Part shown: piece by piece, positions 9,342-18,827 of the stretch | Layout: every line of letters begins with the position of its first letter | Position numbering within the stretch: position 1 is the first letter of the stretch | From: Oceanobacillus zhaokaii | GTDB lineage: Bacteria > Bacillota > Bacilli > Bacillales > Amphibacillaceae | Length of the DNA: 64,000 nucleotides | NCBI RefSeq assembly: GCF_003352005.1 | Contig: NZ_CP024848.1 | Coordinates: forward strand, 1,249,001-1,313,000 | Direction of reading: 5' to 3' | The notes under the pieces: generated by a model | What the model saw: only the letters and a program-made list of their open reading frames with translations | Database searches by the model: none | What the model was told of the DNA's origin: nothing | Translations under genes and position numbers: made by a program

Positions 9342-9896
9342 TTGCAAAAATCCGAACTACGTAAAGAAATGATTTCCAAACTCGAAAATCTTGCTGTCGA
9401 AAAGAAACAAGAGATTGAGGCACAGCTTGCTGAAAATCTTTTTCAATCGGAAGCATGGCAGGGAGCAAAATCAATCGGCATCACGATTTCTCAAGGGATG
9501 GAATGGAATACGCAGCCAATCATTGAGAAGGCATGGGAACAAGAGAAGGTTGTTTATGTTCCAAAATGCTTGCCAAAGGAAAAGAAGCTTGTGTTTTATC
9601 GTTTCCAAAGTTATGACGAACTAGAAATCGTTTATTATAATTTGCAGGAACCGAAAGCCAATGAGACATTGAGAGTCGAAAAAGAACAAATTGATTTACT
9701 GCTCGTTCCTGGGCTTATATTCGATGAACGTGGATATCGAATTGGTTTTGGTGGGGGCTATTATGATCGCTTTCTAACTGATTTTCCTAATCAAACGATT
9801 TCCTTAGCTGCAGCTTTTCAACTTATCAATCAGGTGCCAAAGGAAGTATATGATATTCCTGTTGAACAAATCATAACAGAAAAAACCAGCCAGTGA
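9342..9896 (+). CDS. 5-formyltetrahydrofolate cyclo-ligase
   Basis: Converts 5-formyl-THF to 5,10-methenyl-THF with ATP, recycling a storage folate. The 184-residue protein shows the family signature PGLIFDERGYRIGFGGGYYD near the C-terminus (B. subtilis YqgN, E. coli YgfA). The TTG at 9342 is chosen because GGAGGG ends eight bases before it; a GTG at 9333 lies inside that Shine-Dalgarno sequence. Last gene of the fhs-folC-folE operon, and a strong hairpin overlaps its stop codon. Confidence 0.93.
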   Translation: MQKSELRKEMISKLENLAVEKKQEIEAQLAENLFQSEAWQGAKSIGITISQGMEWNTQPIIEKAWEQEKVVYVPKCLPKEKKLVFYRFQSYDELEIVYYNLQEPKANETLRVEKEQIDLLLVPGLIFDERGYRIGFGGGYYDRFLTDFPNQTISLAAAFQLINQVPKEVYDIPVEQIITEKTSQ

Positions 9897-9925
9897 ATTA
9901 TGCTTCACTGGCTGGTTTTATTTTT
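9884..9925 (+). terminator. Intrinsic terminator of the folate operon
   Basis: Perfect 14-bp stem (AACCAGCCAGTGAA / TTCACTGGCTGGTT) with a six-base loop, followed by TTATTTTT; the left arm overlaps the end of the cyclo-ligase gene. Confidence 0.9.
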
Positions 9926-10087
9926 GGATCTCTTCATACAGACAAGGTATATATAGATGATTGGGCGAACCTAGTGACAAGGTTGAATATTAATAGATGA
10001 TAGACTTTCCATGCTTAATACTCAACTGCAATCACCGCAGATAGTTAGTGGGCTAGTTATTCTAATAACAATAGTTGCGTACAATCT

Positions 10088-10164
10088 AAGCGTAGTGTAT
10101 TTTCGGAGCGACCGGCCCGAGAGCAATTGCTATTTAAATTAGCTCATAGTTTAACTCAACTGTC
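10088..10164. repeat. Intergenic palindromic repeat, partial copy C
   Basis: Carries the right half of a repeat also found at about 38.7 kb and 49.3 kb: AAGCGTAGTGTATTTTCGGA, then GCGaCCGGCCCGAGAGCA. In this copy the left arm (the CTCCTGCGGGA part) is missing, so no hairpin can form. Similarity continues about 40 bases past the GC-rich part into an AT-rich tail ending CTCAACTGT. Confidence 0.6.
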
Positions 10165-10181
10165 ATCTTCAAAGCATAACC

Positions 10182-11636
10182 TTATTTTTTAATTATCTTC
10201 CCATCTGTACCAACTCTGCGTACGAAAAAGGCAAGAATAAGTGCAAGTGCTGCAATCAATGTTGAAACAAAGAAAGAGAAGTTAATTCCATTTAGCATTG
10301 CTTCATTTAATAGCTGTGTTTGAGATACTGCATCAGTTTTTGTTGAACTTAATTCTGTCAAGCTTGATTCTGTACGATTGTTCATTACCGTAATTAGCAA
10401 TGCGGCGCCGATTGCACCTGATACTTGCTGTAATGTATTATTCATCGCTGTACCATGCGGATTATCCTTCATTGGTAACTGATTAAGCCCATTTGTCATA
10501 ATTGGCATCATCACCATGGATAACCCTAGGCTGCGAATCGTGAACAACATAATGATATTCATAAATGAAATCTCCATATCAAGACGACTGAAGAAGAATG
10601 TAGTGACAACTACAATGGTTAAACCAGTAATCGCTAATGTTCTTGGACCATATTTATCAAAGAGTCGCCCGATTATTGGGGACATAACTCCCATTACTAC
10701 TGCACCAGGAAGCATAATTAACCCAGCATCCATTGGTGAAAACCCACGGATTGTCTGGATATAAATAGGCATTAGAATCATGCCAGAGAATAATGCGATC
10801 GACAGGACAATGGAAATGATCGATGATAATGAAAACATTGAGTATTTAAAGATCCTGAATTCAAGCATTGGATCATCTGATTTTAATTGACGAAGCGTAA
10901 ACCAAACAAGTGCAATTACACCGATGATAATCGTCCCATAAACAAGTGGATTACCCCAGCCTCTATCTCCTGCTGAGCTGAACCCGAATAGAAGACCTCC
11001 GAAACCAATACTCGATAAAACAATGGAAAATACGTCTAGTTTGATTGCGCGCTGTGGCGTAATATTTTTTAATTTAAAAATAGAATAGATGAGTGTAATG
11101 ATAGCAAACGGTAAGACGATATTAAATAGCATTCTCCAGCTGTAATGCTCAACAATCCATCCGGAAAGTGTCGGTCCAAGTGCGGGCGCAACGAACATGA
11201 CCATCCCGAAAATCCCCATTGCTGTTCCTCGTTTTTCGATTGGAAAAGCAGTTAGCATAATATTCATTAACAATGGCATCATCACTGCGGATCCAGCTGC
11301 TTGAATCATTCTTGCAGTAAGAAGAATTCCAAAGGTTGGTGATAAACTAGCCAGTAGCGTACCTGCTGTAAATAATCCCATTGCGGTTATAAATAAGCTT
11401 CGATTCGAAAAGCGTTGAATAAAAAATGCACTAGCAGGTATTAAAATCCCGTTAATTAGCATATACCCTGTCGATAGCCATTGCACCGCAGTCGGTTTTA
11501 CTGAAAACTCGACCATAATGGATGGTAATGCAACATTTAGTAATGTTTCATTTAATATAGATACAAACGCACCAATAAATAATATTGCAATCATACCATA
11601 TGGTGGTTTTTCTTGAAGTGATTTCGTATTACTCAT
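10182..11636 (-). CDS. Drug efflux MFS transporter, DHA2/EmrB-QacA type (LmrB-like)
   Basis: A 484-residue integral membrane protein with about 14 hydrophobic segments, expected to expel drugs by proton antiport. The antiporter motif C appears as FVAPALGPTLSGWIVEHYSW around residues 148-167, and motif A-like sequence occurs in the loop RLFDKYGPR. From memory it most resembles B. subtilis LmrB; no TetR-type regulator gene is next to it. A good promoter with an inverted repeat over the -35 box lies upstream (11684-11716). The C-terminal tail is short and basic. Confidence 0.88.
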   Translation of the reverse strand: MSNTKSLQEKPPYGMIAILFIGAFVSILNETLLNVALPSIMVEFSVKPTAVQWLSTGYMLINGILIPASAFFIQRFSNRSLFITAMGLFTAGTLLASLSPTFGILLTARMIQAAGSAVMMPLLMNIMLTAFPIEKRGTAMGIFGMVMFVAPALGPTLSGWIVEHYSWRMLFNIVLPFAIITLIYSIFKLKNITPQRAIKLDVFSIVLSSIGFGGLLFGFSSAGDRGWGNPLVYGTIIIGVIALVWFTLRQLKSDDPMLEFRIFKYSMFSLSSIISIVLSIALFSGMILMPIYIQTIRGFSPMDAGLIMLPGAVVMGVMSPIIGRLFDKYGPRTLAITGLTIVVVTTFFFSRLDMEISFMNIIMLFTIRSLGLSMVMMPIMTNGLNQLPMKDNPHGTAMNNTLQQVSGAIGAALLITVMNNRTESSLTELSSTKTDAVSQTQLLNEAMLNGINFSFFVSTLIAALALILAFFVRRVGTDGKIIKK

Positions 11637-11683
11637 TTTTATAAAAATCCCTACTTTCGGTAATATAAAGTTCGTTTTTAAGC

Positions 11684-11716
11684 ACTAGAACATTCTATAC
11701 TGATAGTGTCAACTAT
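11684..11716 (-). promoter_or_regulatory. Promoter with overlapping palindrome for the MFS exporter
   Basis: On the minus strand TTGACA (11707-11712) is 17 bases from TCTAGT (11684-11689). The inverted repeat ATAGTGTCAACTAT (11703-11716) covers the -35 box, the usual position for a repressor operator (TetR type is an inference). Confidence 0.6.
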
Positions 11717-11968
11717 GCAATAGAAGAAAACCACTTTTAATAAATAAATATTTATGTTAATTATGTATAGAAATGGGCAGGGAATATCAATTGATAAAAG
11801 AGAGAAGGAGTTGAATAGTTCAAGTTCTTTCCTCTAGATTTGAGCAGGAATTTAGGGAGACCTCCACATGCAAGCATCTACAAATAAAACTTTTGTTTAT
11901 ATTTTTAACAGAAAAGGAATGATATAAATAACAAAAGAATTTTTGCATATTGGAGGTAATATTATATT

Positions 11969-12070
11969 ATGGGACGATTGATAAAAAGACTAATACGTTA
12001 TGGACCAATAATTTATCCGATTATTAAGAAGCTGCTAGATAATCGAAAACAAAAAAAATATAATCATTAA
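11969..12070 (+). CDS. Small basic protein of 33 residues, unknown
   Basis: Encodes a 33-residue basic peptide beginning MGRLIKRLIRYGPIIYPIIK, with a hydrophobic/aromatic middle and a Lys/Arg-rich end. A GGAGG sits 12 bases before the ATG and a hairpin follows 15 bases after the stop, so this looks like a real monocistronic gene. Small proteins of this general form occur in Bacillaceae; function is unknown to me. The amphipathic basic helix could lie along the membrane. Confidence 0.55.
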   Translation: MGRLIKRLIRYGPIIYPIIKKLLDNRKQKKYNH

Positions 12071-12084
12071 TTTCTTTCTTCAAG

Positions 12085-12122
12085 TACCGGAGTTAGTTTA
12101 TGTCATGCTCCGGTATTTAGGT
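12085..12122 (+). terminator. Probable terminator after the 33-residue gene
   Basis: 8-bp perfect stem TACCGGAG / CTCCGGTA with a 15-base loop; only a short T tract (TTTAGGTT) follows. The next 240 bases up to 12363 contain no feature I can support. Confidence 0.5.
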
Positions 12123-12363
12123 TCAAAAGGTTAATTTTTGAGGTAAGTGAGTATCGGATATAAAGGCCTGAGTGTCATTAATGTACAGCGGTTTGGGAGA
12201 ACTTTGAAGGATCAGAAGGCATTAAAGAATGAAAAGTTAGAACTGCCAGTATGAAAAGGCAACCGTTTATTGCAGAATAGAGACATTAAGTAAGTTGGAG
12301 GAAAAGGTCTGCAACAAATCTATACAGTAAGTATTAGCAGCGAAGTTTGAAACGGGGAATATT

Positions 12364-13242
12364 ATGCAATTATTAATTCAAAAAATGACGGAAAATTATG
12401 CAATTGAGATTCTTTGCTGGAAATACCAGAAACCATATGACTTTTATAATCACGTTTTAACGAGCGATGCCATATTAGAATTATTAACAAATAAATATTT
12501 TGTCGTACTCGATAAATACAATCAATTGATAGGCTATTTCTGTACTGGAAAATCTGCACGAGTGCCAGCTGGTGAACGATTGGATGCTTACAATGGAAAG
12601 TTTGTTGATGTCGGTATCGGCATGAAACCGGAACTAACTGGAAAGGGTAAGGGCTTCGAATTCTTTTCCACTATTTTAAGTTTTATTGAAGAGAATTATA
12701 ACAATAATCCAATAAGGCTGACTGTCGCAGCGTTCAATGAACGAGCAATCCACCTCTATGAAAAACTAGGGTTTGTGAAAAATACAGAATTCCAGAGAGG
12801 GAAAATAGTTTTCATTGTGATGATAAGAGCAGAAAATAAACCTATGCGAAAGGATCAATACATGGCAAGCAAACTAACATTTGAAACAATCGATGAATAC
12901 ATAAGCCAATTTCCAAATGATATTCAAGAAAAACTAAATACTTTACGAGCTATTATTAAAGATGCAGCACCAGCTGCGCAAGAAAAGATAAGCTATCAGA
13001 TGCCTACATTTGCACTTAAAGGCAATCTCATTCACTTTGCCGCATATAAACATCATATTGGATTATACCCCGGTGCAAGTGGGGTAGCAGCTTTTGAAAA
13101 AGAGCTAGCGGGATACAAAACATCCAAAGGTACGGTGCAAATTCCAATTGAAGAACAACTCCCATCCGAATTAATAGGCAAGATAGTAAAATTCAAAGTA
13201 GATGAGAATATGAATAAGGCAGAAGCTAGAAGAAAAAGATAG
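12364..13242 (+). CDS. GNAT acetyltransferase fused to DUF1801 (YdhG-like) domain
   Basis: A 292-residue two-domain protein. Residues 1 to about 158 form a GNAT domain (DVGIGMKPELTGKGKGFEFF at about 82-101, and AFNERAIHLYEKLGFVKN at about 122-139). From about residue 172 comes a DUF1801 domain (IDEYISQFPNDIQEKLNTLR, then ISYQMPTFALKGNLIHFAAYK, then PSELIGKIVKFKVDEN), as in B. subtilis YdhG, sometimes called an iron chaperone. The join is in frame without a stop. AAAGGAT lies eight bases before an internal ATG at about 12862, so the second domain might also be made separately. Confidence 0.8.
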   Translation: MQLLIQKMTENYAIEILCWKYQKPYDFYNHVLTSDAILELLTNKYFVVLDKYNQLIGYFCTGKSARVPAGERLDAYNGKFVDVGIGMKPELTGKGKGFEFFSTILSFIEENYNNNPIRLTVAAFNERAIHLYEKLGFVKNTEFQRGKIVFIVMIRAENKPMRKDQYMASKLTFETIDEYISQFPNDIQEKLNTLRAIIKDAAPAAQEKISYQMPTFALKGNLIHFAAYKHHIGLYPGASGVAAFEKELAGYKTSKGTVQIPIEEQLPSELIGKIVKFKVDENMNKAEARRKR

Positions 13243-13342
13243 GGCTAAAATAGTGTTTTACTATAAAATTTAGAAAATTACTTATCCAATCATTTATAGA
13301 GCGTGGTATTCTGAATATATAAACCTTTGGGAGGGGATATAT

Positions 13343-14098
13343 ATGACAGATTGGAATGCAACACTTTATGATGATAAACACAGTTTTGTTTCAAATTTTG
13401 GCGAAGACCTTGTTTCCATACTAAAACCGAAAAATGGGGAACATATTTTAGATGTTGGCTGTGGTACGGGAGATTTAACTTTCGAAATTTCCAAGAGTGG
13501 TGCCATTGTAACTGGCATTGATGCTGCATATTCTATGATTGATGCTGCTAAAGAAAAGTATCCTGATATCCAATTTAGTGTTCAGGATGCGGAACAGTTT
13601 ACATTTGAAACAAAATTTCATGCAGTTTTCTCTAATGCAGCTATTCATTGGATGAAAAACCAGCAAAAAGTTGTTGAAAACTGTTATGATGCTCTACTTC
13701 CTGGTGGTCGATTTGTCGCCGAACTAGGTGGAGAAAATAATATTCAATTGATCGTCGATGCTATTAAAGAAGCGTCCAATCGGTTATCTATCGAATATGA
13801 TGAAACATTATTTCCCTGGGTATTTCCAAGAAAAGAAGAAATGGTGGAGTATCTTACTAACGCTGGTTTCAATGTTATCGCAATCGAGCACTATGAACGT
13901 CCGACACCTTTAGTTGGAGAAGATGGGATTCGTAATTGGCTGGAAATGTTTAGCAGTAATATGTTCAAAAACCTTACGAATAATGAAAAAGGATCAATTT
14001 ATCGTGATACTGAACGTATTTTGCGCCCGAAGCTTTATAAAGAAAATGGTTGGGTTGCTGATTATTGGCGCCTTCGTTTTATTGCTGAAAAGCCTTAA
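13343..14098 (+). CDS. Class I SAM-dependent methyltransferase (trans-aconitate methyltransferase-like)
   Basis: A 251-residue Rossmann-fold methyltransferase. The SAM-binding motif I LDVGCGTG is at residues 36-43, followed by the acidic motif TGIDAAYSMI and by VFSNAAIHWM in the post-I region. The AAIHWM motif and the C-terminal PTPLVGEDGIRNWLEMF resemble Tam-like small-molecule methyltransferases. Substrate is not known. The ribosome binding site GGGAGGGG is well placed. It is a single gene with its own terminator. Confidence 0.85.
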   Translation: MTDWNATLYDDKHSFVSNFGEDLVSILKPKNGEHILDVGCGTGDLTFEISKSGAIVTGIDAAYSMIDAAKEKYPDIQFSVQDAEQFTFETKFHAVFSNAAIHWMKNQQKVVENCYDALLPGGRFVAELGGENNIQLIVDAIKEASNRLSIEYDETLFPWVFPRKEEMVEYLTNAGFNVIAIEHYERPTPLVGEDGIRNWLEMFSSNMFKNLTNNEKGSIYRDTERILRPKLYKENGWVADYWRLRFIAEKP

Positions 14099-14103
14099 TT
14101 TGA

Positions 14104-14146
14104 AACAGCTTAGTGTGCTCATACAACTAAGCTGTTTTTCATTTTT
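14104..14146 (+). terminator. Intrinsic terminator after the methyltransferase
   Basis: 11-bp stem AACAGCTTAGT / ACTAAGCTGTT followed by TTTCATTTTT. Confidence 0.85.
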
Positions 14147-14266
14147 AGCATATCGTACCGAATAAATGATAAGCTGGGTTAGCAGAAAAATAATTTTTTG
14201 ATAATATTTCCAATCATTCCTGTGTTAAGATAAATGAAACAGACTTTTCGAAGAACGGTGATTGAG

Positions 14267-14965
14267 ATGTTTAAAATTATGTTAATTGAAGATGATGCGA
14301 GTCTTTATCATGAAATACATGAGAGGCTGACACAGTGGTCATATGCAGTATATGGTATTGATAATTTTAACTTAGTAATGGAGGAATTCGCAAAGGTTGA
14401 GCCGGATTTGGTAATTATTGATATTCAGCTGCCGAAATTCGATGGCTTTCACTGGTGCAGAATGATTCGCTCCCATTCGAAAGTGCCGATTATTTTTCTA
14501 TCTTCCCGTGATCATCCGACAGATATGGTGATGTCGATGCAGCTTGGTGCGGACGATTTTATTCAGAAGCCGTTTCATTTTGACGTACTTATTGCCAAAA
14601 TCCAGGCTATTCTCAGGCGTGTTTATAATTATAATCAGCCCCAGGAAACCTCCTTACGAACATGGAATGGTGCAACAATTGATTTCTTGCAAAACTCGGT
14701 TAGCAATGCGAAAGGGAACATTACGTTAACCAAAAATGAAATATACATACTAAGAATACTAGTGGAGCATAAAAACCGAATTGTAAGTCGGGAGGACATA
14801 ATGAAAAGTCTTTGGGAAGATGAGCGTTTTGTAAGTGATAATACGCTAACGGTCAATGTGAATCGATTGCGAAAACGGTTGGGAGAAATTGGATTAAGTG
14901 AATGGATTGAAACGAAGGTAGGTCAAGGGTATATCGCAATAGAAGAGGATTTACATGATGATTAA
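14267..14965 (+). CDS. OmpR-type response regulator, BceR-like
   Basis: DNA-binding regulator of a peptide-antibiotic sensing module, 232 residues. The receiver domain has the acidic pair at residues 9-10, phospho-acceptor Asp52 (LVIIDIQLP) and Lys101 (FIQKP); the C-terminal half is a winged helix ending GLSEWIETKVGQGYIA. The ATG at 14267 follows GGTGATTG; the longer frame from 14234 lacks a ribosome binding site. It overlaps the kinase gene by 11 bases, a sign of translational coupling. Known BceR proteins switch on the neighbouring transporter operon when the transporter senses bacitracin-like peptides. Confidence 0.9.
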   Translation: MFKIMLIEDDASLYHEIHERLTQWSYAVYGIDNFNLVMEEFAKVEPDLVIIDIQLPKFDGFHWCRMIRSHSKVPIIFLSSRDHPTDMVMSMQLGADDFIQKPFHFDVLIAKIQAILRRVYNYNQPQETSLRTWNGATIDFLQNSVSNAKGNITLTKNEIYILRILVEHKNRIVSREDIMKSLWEDERFVSDNTLTVNVNRLRKRLGEIGLSEWIETKVGQGYIAIEEDLHDD

Positions 14966-15962
14966 GCAATATCTTGCAGAAAGAAGAGGATGGATTTTTC
15001 TATTTCTCAGTTTACAAGCGTTGTTTCTTTTTATCAGTTATGTTGATTCAGCTATTCAAGTCTCGTCGATTCTCTACATCGTTTTATTATCATTTATCGT
15101 CTTTATATTGTTCCTCATCGTCCGTTATAATCGGGAAACAGCATATTACAAAAGCTTAAAAGAATGGTATCCGGGCATCGACACGAAGACGATAAGAGAG
15201 GCAGAAAGACCTCTGGAAAAAATTGTGGAGCGAGCGCTGAGGCTTCAGACTGAATCATATCTCCTAGAAACGAATCAGAATTTAACAGAGATTGAGCAGG
15301 AAAAGGATGATTTATTATCCTGGATTCATGAAGTGAAAACACCGTTAACGACAATGCAATTAATGATTGATCGCCTAGAGGAGCCAGTATTAAAATCGCA
15401 GCTGATGAATGAGTGGCTTAGAATCCATTTATTACTTGATCAGCAATTACATCAAAAAAAGATTCCATTTATGGAAAACGATGTATACGTTGAAAAAGCT
15501 GCACTAGAACCCCTCATTTTTACTGAGATAAAAGCATTGCAGTCATGGTGCTTTCAAAAAGGGATTGGATTTGACGTTTTATTCGAAATAAAGGAAGTTC
15601 TGACAGATACAAAATGGTTAGGCTTCATGGTTCGACAGTTACTTACAAATGCGATTAAATATAGTGAGGGAGCAGATATTAAGATTCATAGTTTCATAAA
15701 GGATGGCTTAGTCCATTTACAAATCAAGGATGCAGGACGTGGAATTGATCCAAGAGATTTACCACGTATATTTGATAAAGGATTTACTTCAACAAAAAAT
15801 CATAAAGATAATGCTGCAACAGGAATGGGGCTTTACCTAACAAAGAAAGTTGCAGCAGAATTAAACATACATATTGATGTCCAATCAAAATTAAATGAAG
15901 GAACGACATTTACGCTATCCTTTGCCAAAAAGAATGAATTTCTTAAGCTTACAAGCATGTGA
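14955..15962 (+). CDS. Intramembrane-sensing histidine kinase, BceS-like
   Basis: A 335-residue kinase with two transmembrane helices (about 12-30 and 37-57) joined by only a few residues, so it has no extracellular sensor domain; such kinases receive their signal from the partner ABC transporter. The phospho-acceptor His125 is in SWIHEVKTPLTT. The ATP-binding region shows the N box (LLTNAIKYS), G1 (DAGRGI), F box (IFDKGFTS) and G2 (TGMGLYL). It overlaps the response regulator gene and is followed by a hairpin and the transporter genes. Confidence 0.92.
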   Translation: MMIKQYLAERRGWIFLFLSLQALFLFISYVDSAIQVSSILYIVLLSFIVFILFLIVRYNRETAYYKSLKEWYPGIDTKTIREAERPLEKIVERALRLQTESYLLETNQNLTEIEQEKDDLLSWIHEVKTPLTTMQLMIDRLEEPVLKSQLMNEWLRIHLLLDQQLHQKKIPFMENDVYVEKAALEPLIFTEIKALQSWCFQKGIGFDVLFEIKEVLTDTKWLGFMVRQLLTNAIKYSEGADIKIHSFIKDGLVHLQIKDAGRGIDPRDLPRIFDKGFTSTKNHKDNAATGMGLYLTKKVAAELNIHIDVQSKLNEGTTFTLSFAKKNEFLKLTSM

Positions 15963-15996
15963 CGATAATGTCACATGCTTTCCTATTTTGTTTGTT
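15954..15996 (+). terminator. Hairpin between the BceRS and BceAB gene pairs
   Basis: Perfect 10-bp inverted repeat AGCATGTGAC / GTCACATGCT with six-base loop GATAAT, followed by TTCCTATTTTGTTTGTT; it includes the kinase stop codon. The inner TGTGAC-N6-GTCACA could also be a DNA palindrome bound by the response regulator about 90 bases ahead of the transporter gene; that is inference. Confidence 0.6.
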
Positions 15997-16060
15997 GATT
16001 CGCAGGAAAAATCAGTTCATTAAGATTACGATAATAGTAGAGAAAAGGAGATGAACCATA

Positions 16061-16822
16061 ATGAATATGTTGGAAGCGCAGAAACTTCATAAAAGCTATG
16101 GTAATAAATTTAATCGGCAAGAAGTTTTAAAGGGTATTGATATTCACGTTGAGAAAGGAGAATTTGTTGGAATCATGGGTCCCTCAGGATCAGGAAAAAC
16201 GACACTATTAAACGTCCTTTCGTCGATTGACCGTGTCAGTCAAGGAACTATTAAAATAGAAGGTAAAGAATTTACGAGAATGAAGGATAAACAATTAGCT
16301 GAATTCCGCAAGCATCACTTAGGATTTATTTTTCAAGACTACAATTTATTAGATACATTAACGGTAAAAGAAAATATTATGCTGCCATTAACGGTGAAAA
16401 AAGTTCCTAGAGATAAAGCAGAGCAATTATTTAAATCGATTGTAAAAGAATTAGGGATTGAGGAAATCCAGGATAAATACCCCAATGAAATATCTGGGGG
16501 ACAGAAGCAGCGCACTTCCGCCGCACGTGCCTTTGTTCATCAACCAAGCATCATCTTTGCAGATGAGCCAACAGGTGCACTTGATTCGAAAGCAGCGTCC
16601 GACTTATTAAATAAATTAAGTGATTTGAATGAAAAGCTTGAAGCAACGATTGTGATGGTTACGCATGACCCACTCGCGGCAAGTTATTGCAGCAGATTCG
16701 TATTTATTAAGGATGGGCAAATCTTTACGCAATTAAATAAAGGGGAAGAGGCAAGGCAAAGCTTTTTCAATGACATTATTAAAACCCAAGGAGTGCTAGG
16801 TGGGGTGCAACATGAGTATTAA
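16061..16822 (+). CDS. ABC transporter ATPase, BceA-like
   Basis: ATP-binding subunit (253 residues) of a peptide-antibiotic detoxification transporter. Walker [10 protein letters not shown] at 40-48, Q-loop FQDYNLLD at about 91-98, signature ISGGQ at 144-148, Walker [13 protein letters not shown] at about 164-175, and switch His in VTHD. The residues after the signature ([10 protein letters not shown]) are typical of the BceA/MacB group. Ribosome binding site AAAGGAGATG. The permease gene overlaps its end by 11 bases. Known partners release lipid II-binding peptides from their target at the membrane. Confidence 0.93.
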   Translation: MNMLEAQKLHKSYGNKFNRQEVLKGIDIHVEKGEFVGIMGPSGSGKTTLLNVLSSIDRVSQGTIKIEGKEFTRMKDKQLAEFRKHHLGFIFQDYNLLDTLTVKENIMLPLTVKKVPRDKAEQLFKSIVKELGIEEIQDKYPNEISGGQKQRTSAARAFVHQPSIIFADEPTGALDSKAASDLLNKLSDLNEKLEATIVMVTHDPLAASYCSRFVFIKDGQIFTQLNKGEEARQSFFNDIIKTQGVLGGVQHEY

Positions 16823-18761
16823 TCAACTCATCCTCCGTAACTTACGGAAAAATATCAGAAACTATTATCTTTATGTATTCGCCCTTATCTTTAGTGTTGC
16901 GTTATATTTTGCCTTTGTTACGTTACAGTATGACCCGTCTATGGATGAAGTGGAAGGGGGAATAAAAGGCGCAGCAGCAATTCGGGTTGGTTCTATCCTG
17001 TTAATCACCATTGTAACGGTGTTTCTCATCTATGCAAATAATTTATTTATCAAACGAAGAAGTAAAGAAATAGGGCTATTGCAATTAGTTGGATTAACAA
17101 AAGGAAAGATATTTCAAATTCTCAGTATTGAAAATATGCTGCTTTATTTTGGATCCTTGTTAATTGGTATTTTCCTCGGTTTTAGTTCGTCTAAATTAGT
17201 CATGATGATTCTAATTAAAATTTTAGATGTAGAAGAAACCGCTGTTTTAAGATTTTCATCAGAAGCGCTACTTCAGACCATTGTTGTTTTTGCAGGAATC
17301 TATGCTGTTATCTTAGTCATGAATGCTATTTTCATTAAAAGGCAACGTATTTTGTCATTGTTCAATCGGGCATCCTCAAGAGAAGGAAAAAGGCGTCGAG
17401 TGTCAATTGTAGAAATGATTGTTGGTATTATTGGGTTAGCTCTCATCAGTCTGGGCTACTATTTATCGACAAAGCTCTTCGGTGGGGATTTTATGATGAT
17501 GGAGCAATTATTTATAGTGATGGTGATCATTCTAGCATCTGTCATTATCGGAACCTATCTTTTTTATAAAGGATCGATTAGCTTCATATTTAATCTGATA
17601 CGAAAAAAGAATGAAGGCTACTTAACGGTAAATAAAGTACTGTCACTTTCGTCCATCATGTTTCGGATGAAATCAAATTCCTTTTTATTAACAGTAATTA
17701 CAACTGTTTCCGCTCTTGCTATTGGTTTATTATCGTTAACATATATTTCTTATTATTCAATAGAGAAAAATGCGGACAGCAATATTATTCAAGATTTTTC
17801 TATTCCTAATTTAGCGCATGCTGCACAATTTACAAAAGCACTAGAGGAGGAGCAAATTGAGTATACGCGAACGGAAATAAACCTTTTAAATGTGAATGCG
17901 GATATATCGGAAATCGCCGGAGGACTTGAAGAATTAAACTTAAAAGATGAAGATCTTCTCGCACCAATGGTCGTTATCCCAGAGAATTGGGTAGAAGAAA
18001 TTGTTCTTGCTGAAAATGAGTCTGTATTTGTAAATAATAACAATGCATTACAAGCATTTCTGTCCTTTAAAGAAACTGGAAAAATTACTTTAGCTGGGAA
18101 AAATAATACAGTTGAGTTGAATTTTATCGGTTTTAAAGATAAGAATGTAGTGCCTATGCGTTTAACAAATGGTGGACTTCCTATTGCCGTTGTTGACGAT
18201 GCTGTTTATCAGCAATTAGCAGAGGATATAGATCCATCGATTCAAGGAGAGTTCTCTGTCCATGTTGGCATTAATATTAATGATGACCGGGAAGTGAAAA
18301 AAGCAGACAGCATTTTCCAAGAACAAGGTATAAGTGAATGGGCGGGACATGAATCAAGAATTGAATATGTTAAATTGCAGAAACAAATTTTAGGGATAGG
18401 TCTGTTTGTTGTTGGTTTTTTAGGTATAGCCTTCTTAATCACCTCTGGCTGTATTCTTTACTTTAAACAGATGGATGAAAGTGAAGAGGAGAAGGGGAGT
18501 TATACAATTTTACGAAAACTAGGCTTTACGAAGGAAGATCTACTAAATGGAATTAAAGTGAAGCAGACCTTCAATTTTGGGATTCCATTATTGATCGGAC
18601 TTTGTCATAGTTACTTTGCAGTAAAATCTGGTTGGTTCTTTTTTGGAACGGAGCTATGGACTCCAATGATTATCGTGATGGTCCTTTATACGTTACTTTA
18701 TTCTATCTTCGGTATGTTATCTGTGTCATATAGTAAGCGTGTGATAAGCGAGTCATTATAG
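16812..18761 (+). CDS. ABC transporter permease, BceB-like (FtsX domains)
   Basis: A 649-residue membrane protein, close to the usual BceB length. An N-terminal FtsX region of several helices is followed by a large extracellular domain (about residues 305-530, between ISYYSIEKN and GIGLFVVGF) that is the ligand-sensing part in this family, and then the last helices. The ATG at 16812 follows AGGTGGGG; a GTG 12 bases upstream is less likely. Extracellular domains of BceB proteins set drug specificity and are too variable to name the peptide here. Together with the ATPase, kinase and regulator it forms a complete flux-sensing module. Confidence 0.92.
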   Translation: MSINQLILRNLRKNIRNYYLYVFALIFSVALYFAFVTLQYDPSMDEVEGGIKGAAAIRVGSILLITIVTVFLIYANNLFIKRRSKEIGLLQLVGLTKGKIFQILSIENMLLYFGSLLIGIFLGFSSSKLVMMILIKILDVEETAVLRFSSEALLQTIVVFAGIYAVILVMNAIFIKRQRILSLFNRASSREGKRRRVSIVEMIVGIIGLALISLGYYLSTKLFGGDFMMMEQLFIVMVIILASVIIGTYLFYKGSISFIFNLIRKKNEGYLTVNKVLSLSSIMFRMKSNSFLLTVITTVSALAIGLLSLTYISYYSIEKNADSNIIQDFSIPNLAHAAQFTKALEEEQIEYTRTEINLLNVNADISEIAGGLEELNLKDEDLLAPMVVIPENWVEEIVLAENESVFVNNNNALQAFLSFKETGKITLAGKNNTVELNFIGFKDKNVVPMRLTNGGLPIAVVDDAVYQQLAEDIDPSIQGEFSVHVGININDDREVKKADSIFQEQGISEWAGHESRIEYVKLQKQILGIGLFVVGFLGIAFLITSGCILYFKQMDESEEEKGSYTILRKLGFTKEDLLNGIKVKQTFNFGIPLLIGLCHSYFAVKSGWFFFGTELWTPMIIVMVLYTLLYSIFGMLSVSYSKRVISESL

Positions 18762-18792
18762 ACGAAATCCATCGTGATTTCGTCTTTTTACT
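18761..18792 (+). terminator. Intrinsic terminator of the BceAB operon
   Basis: Perfect 9-bp stem GACGAAATC / GATTTCGTC with a six-base loop, then TTTTTAC. Confidence 0.9.
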
Positions 18793-18827
18793 TACTTGGC
18801 TTGGCTACCAAGACCGGTGCATTAGAG

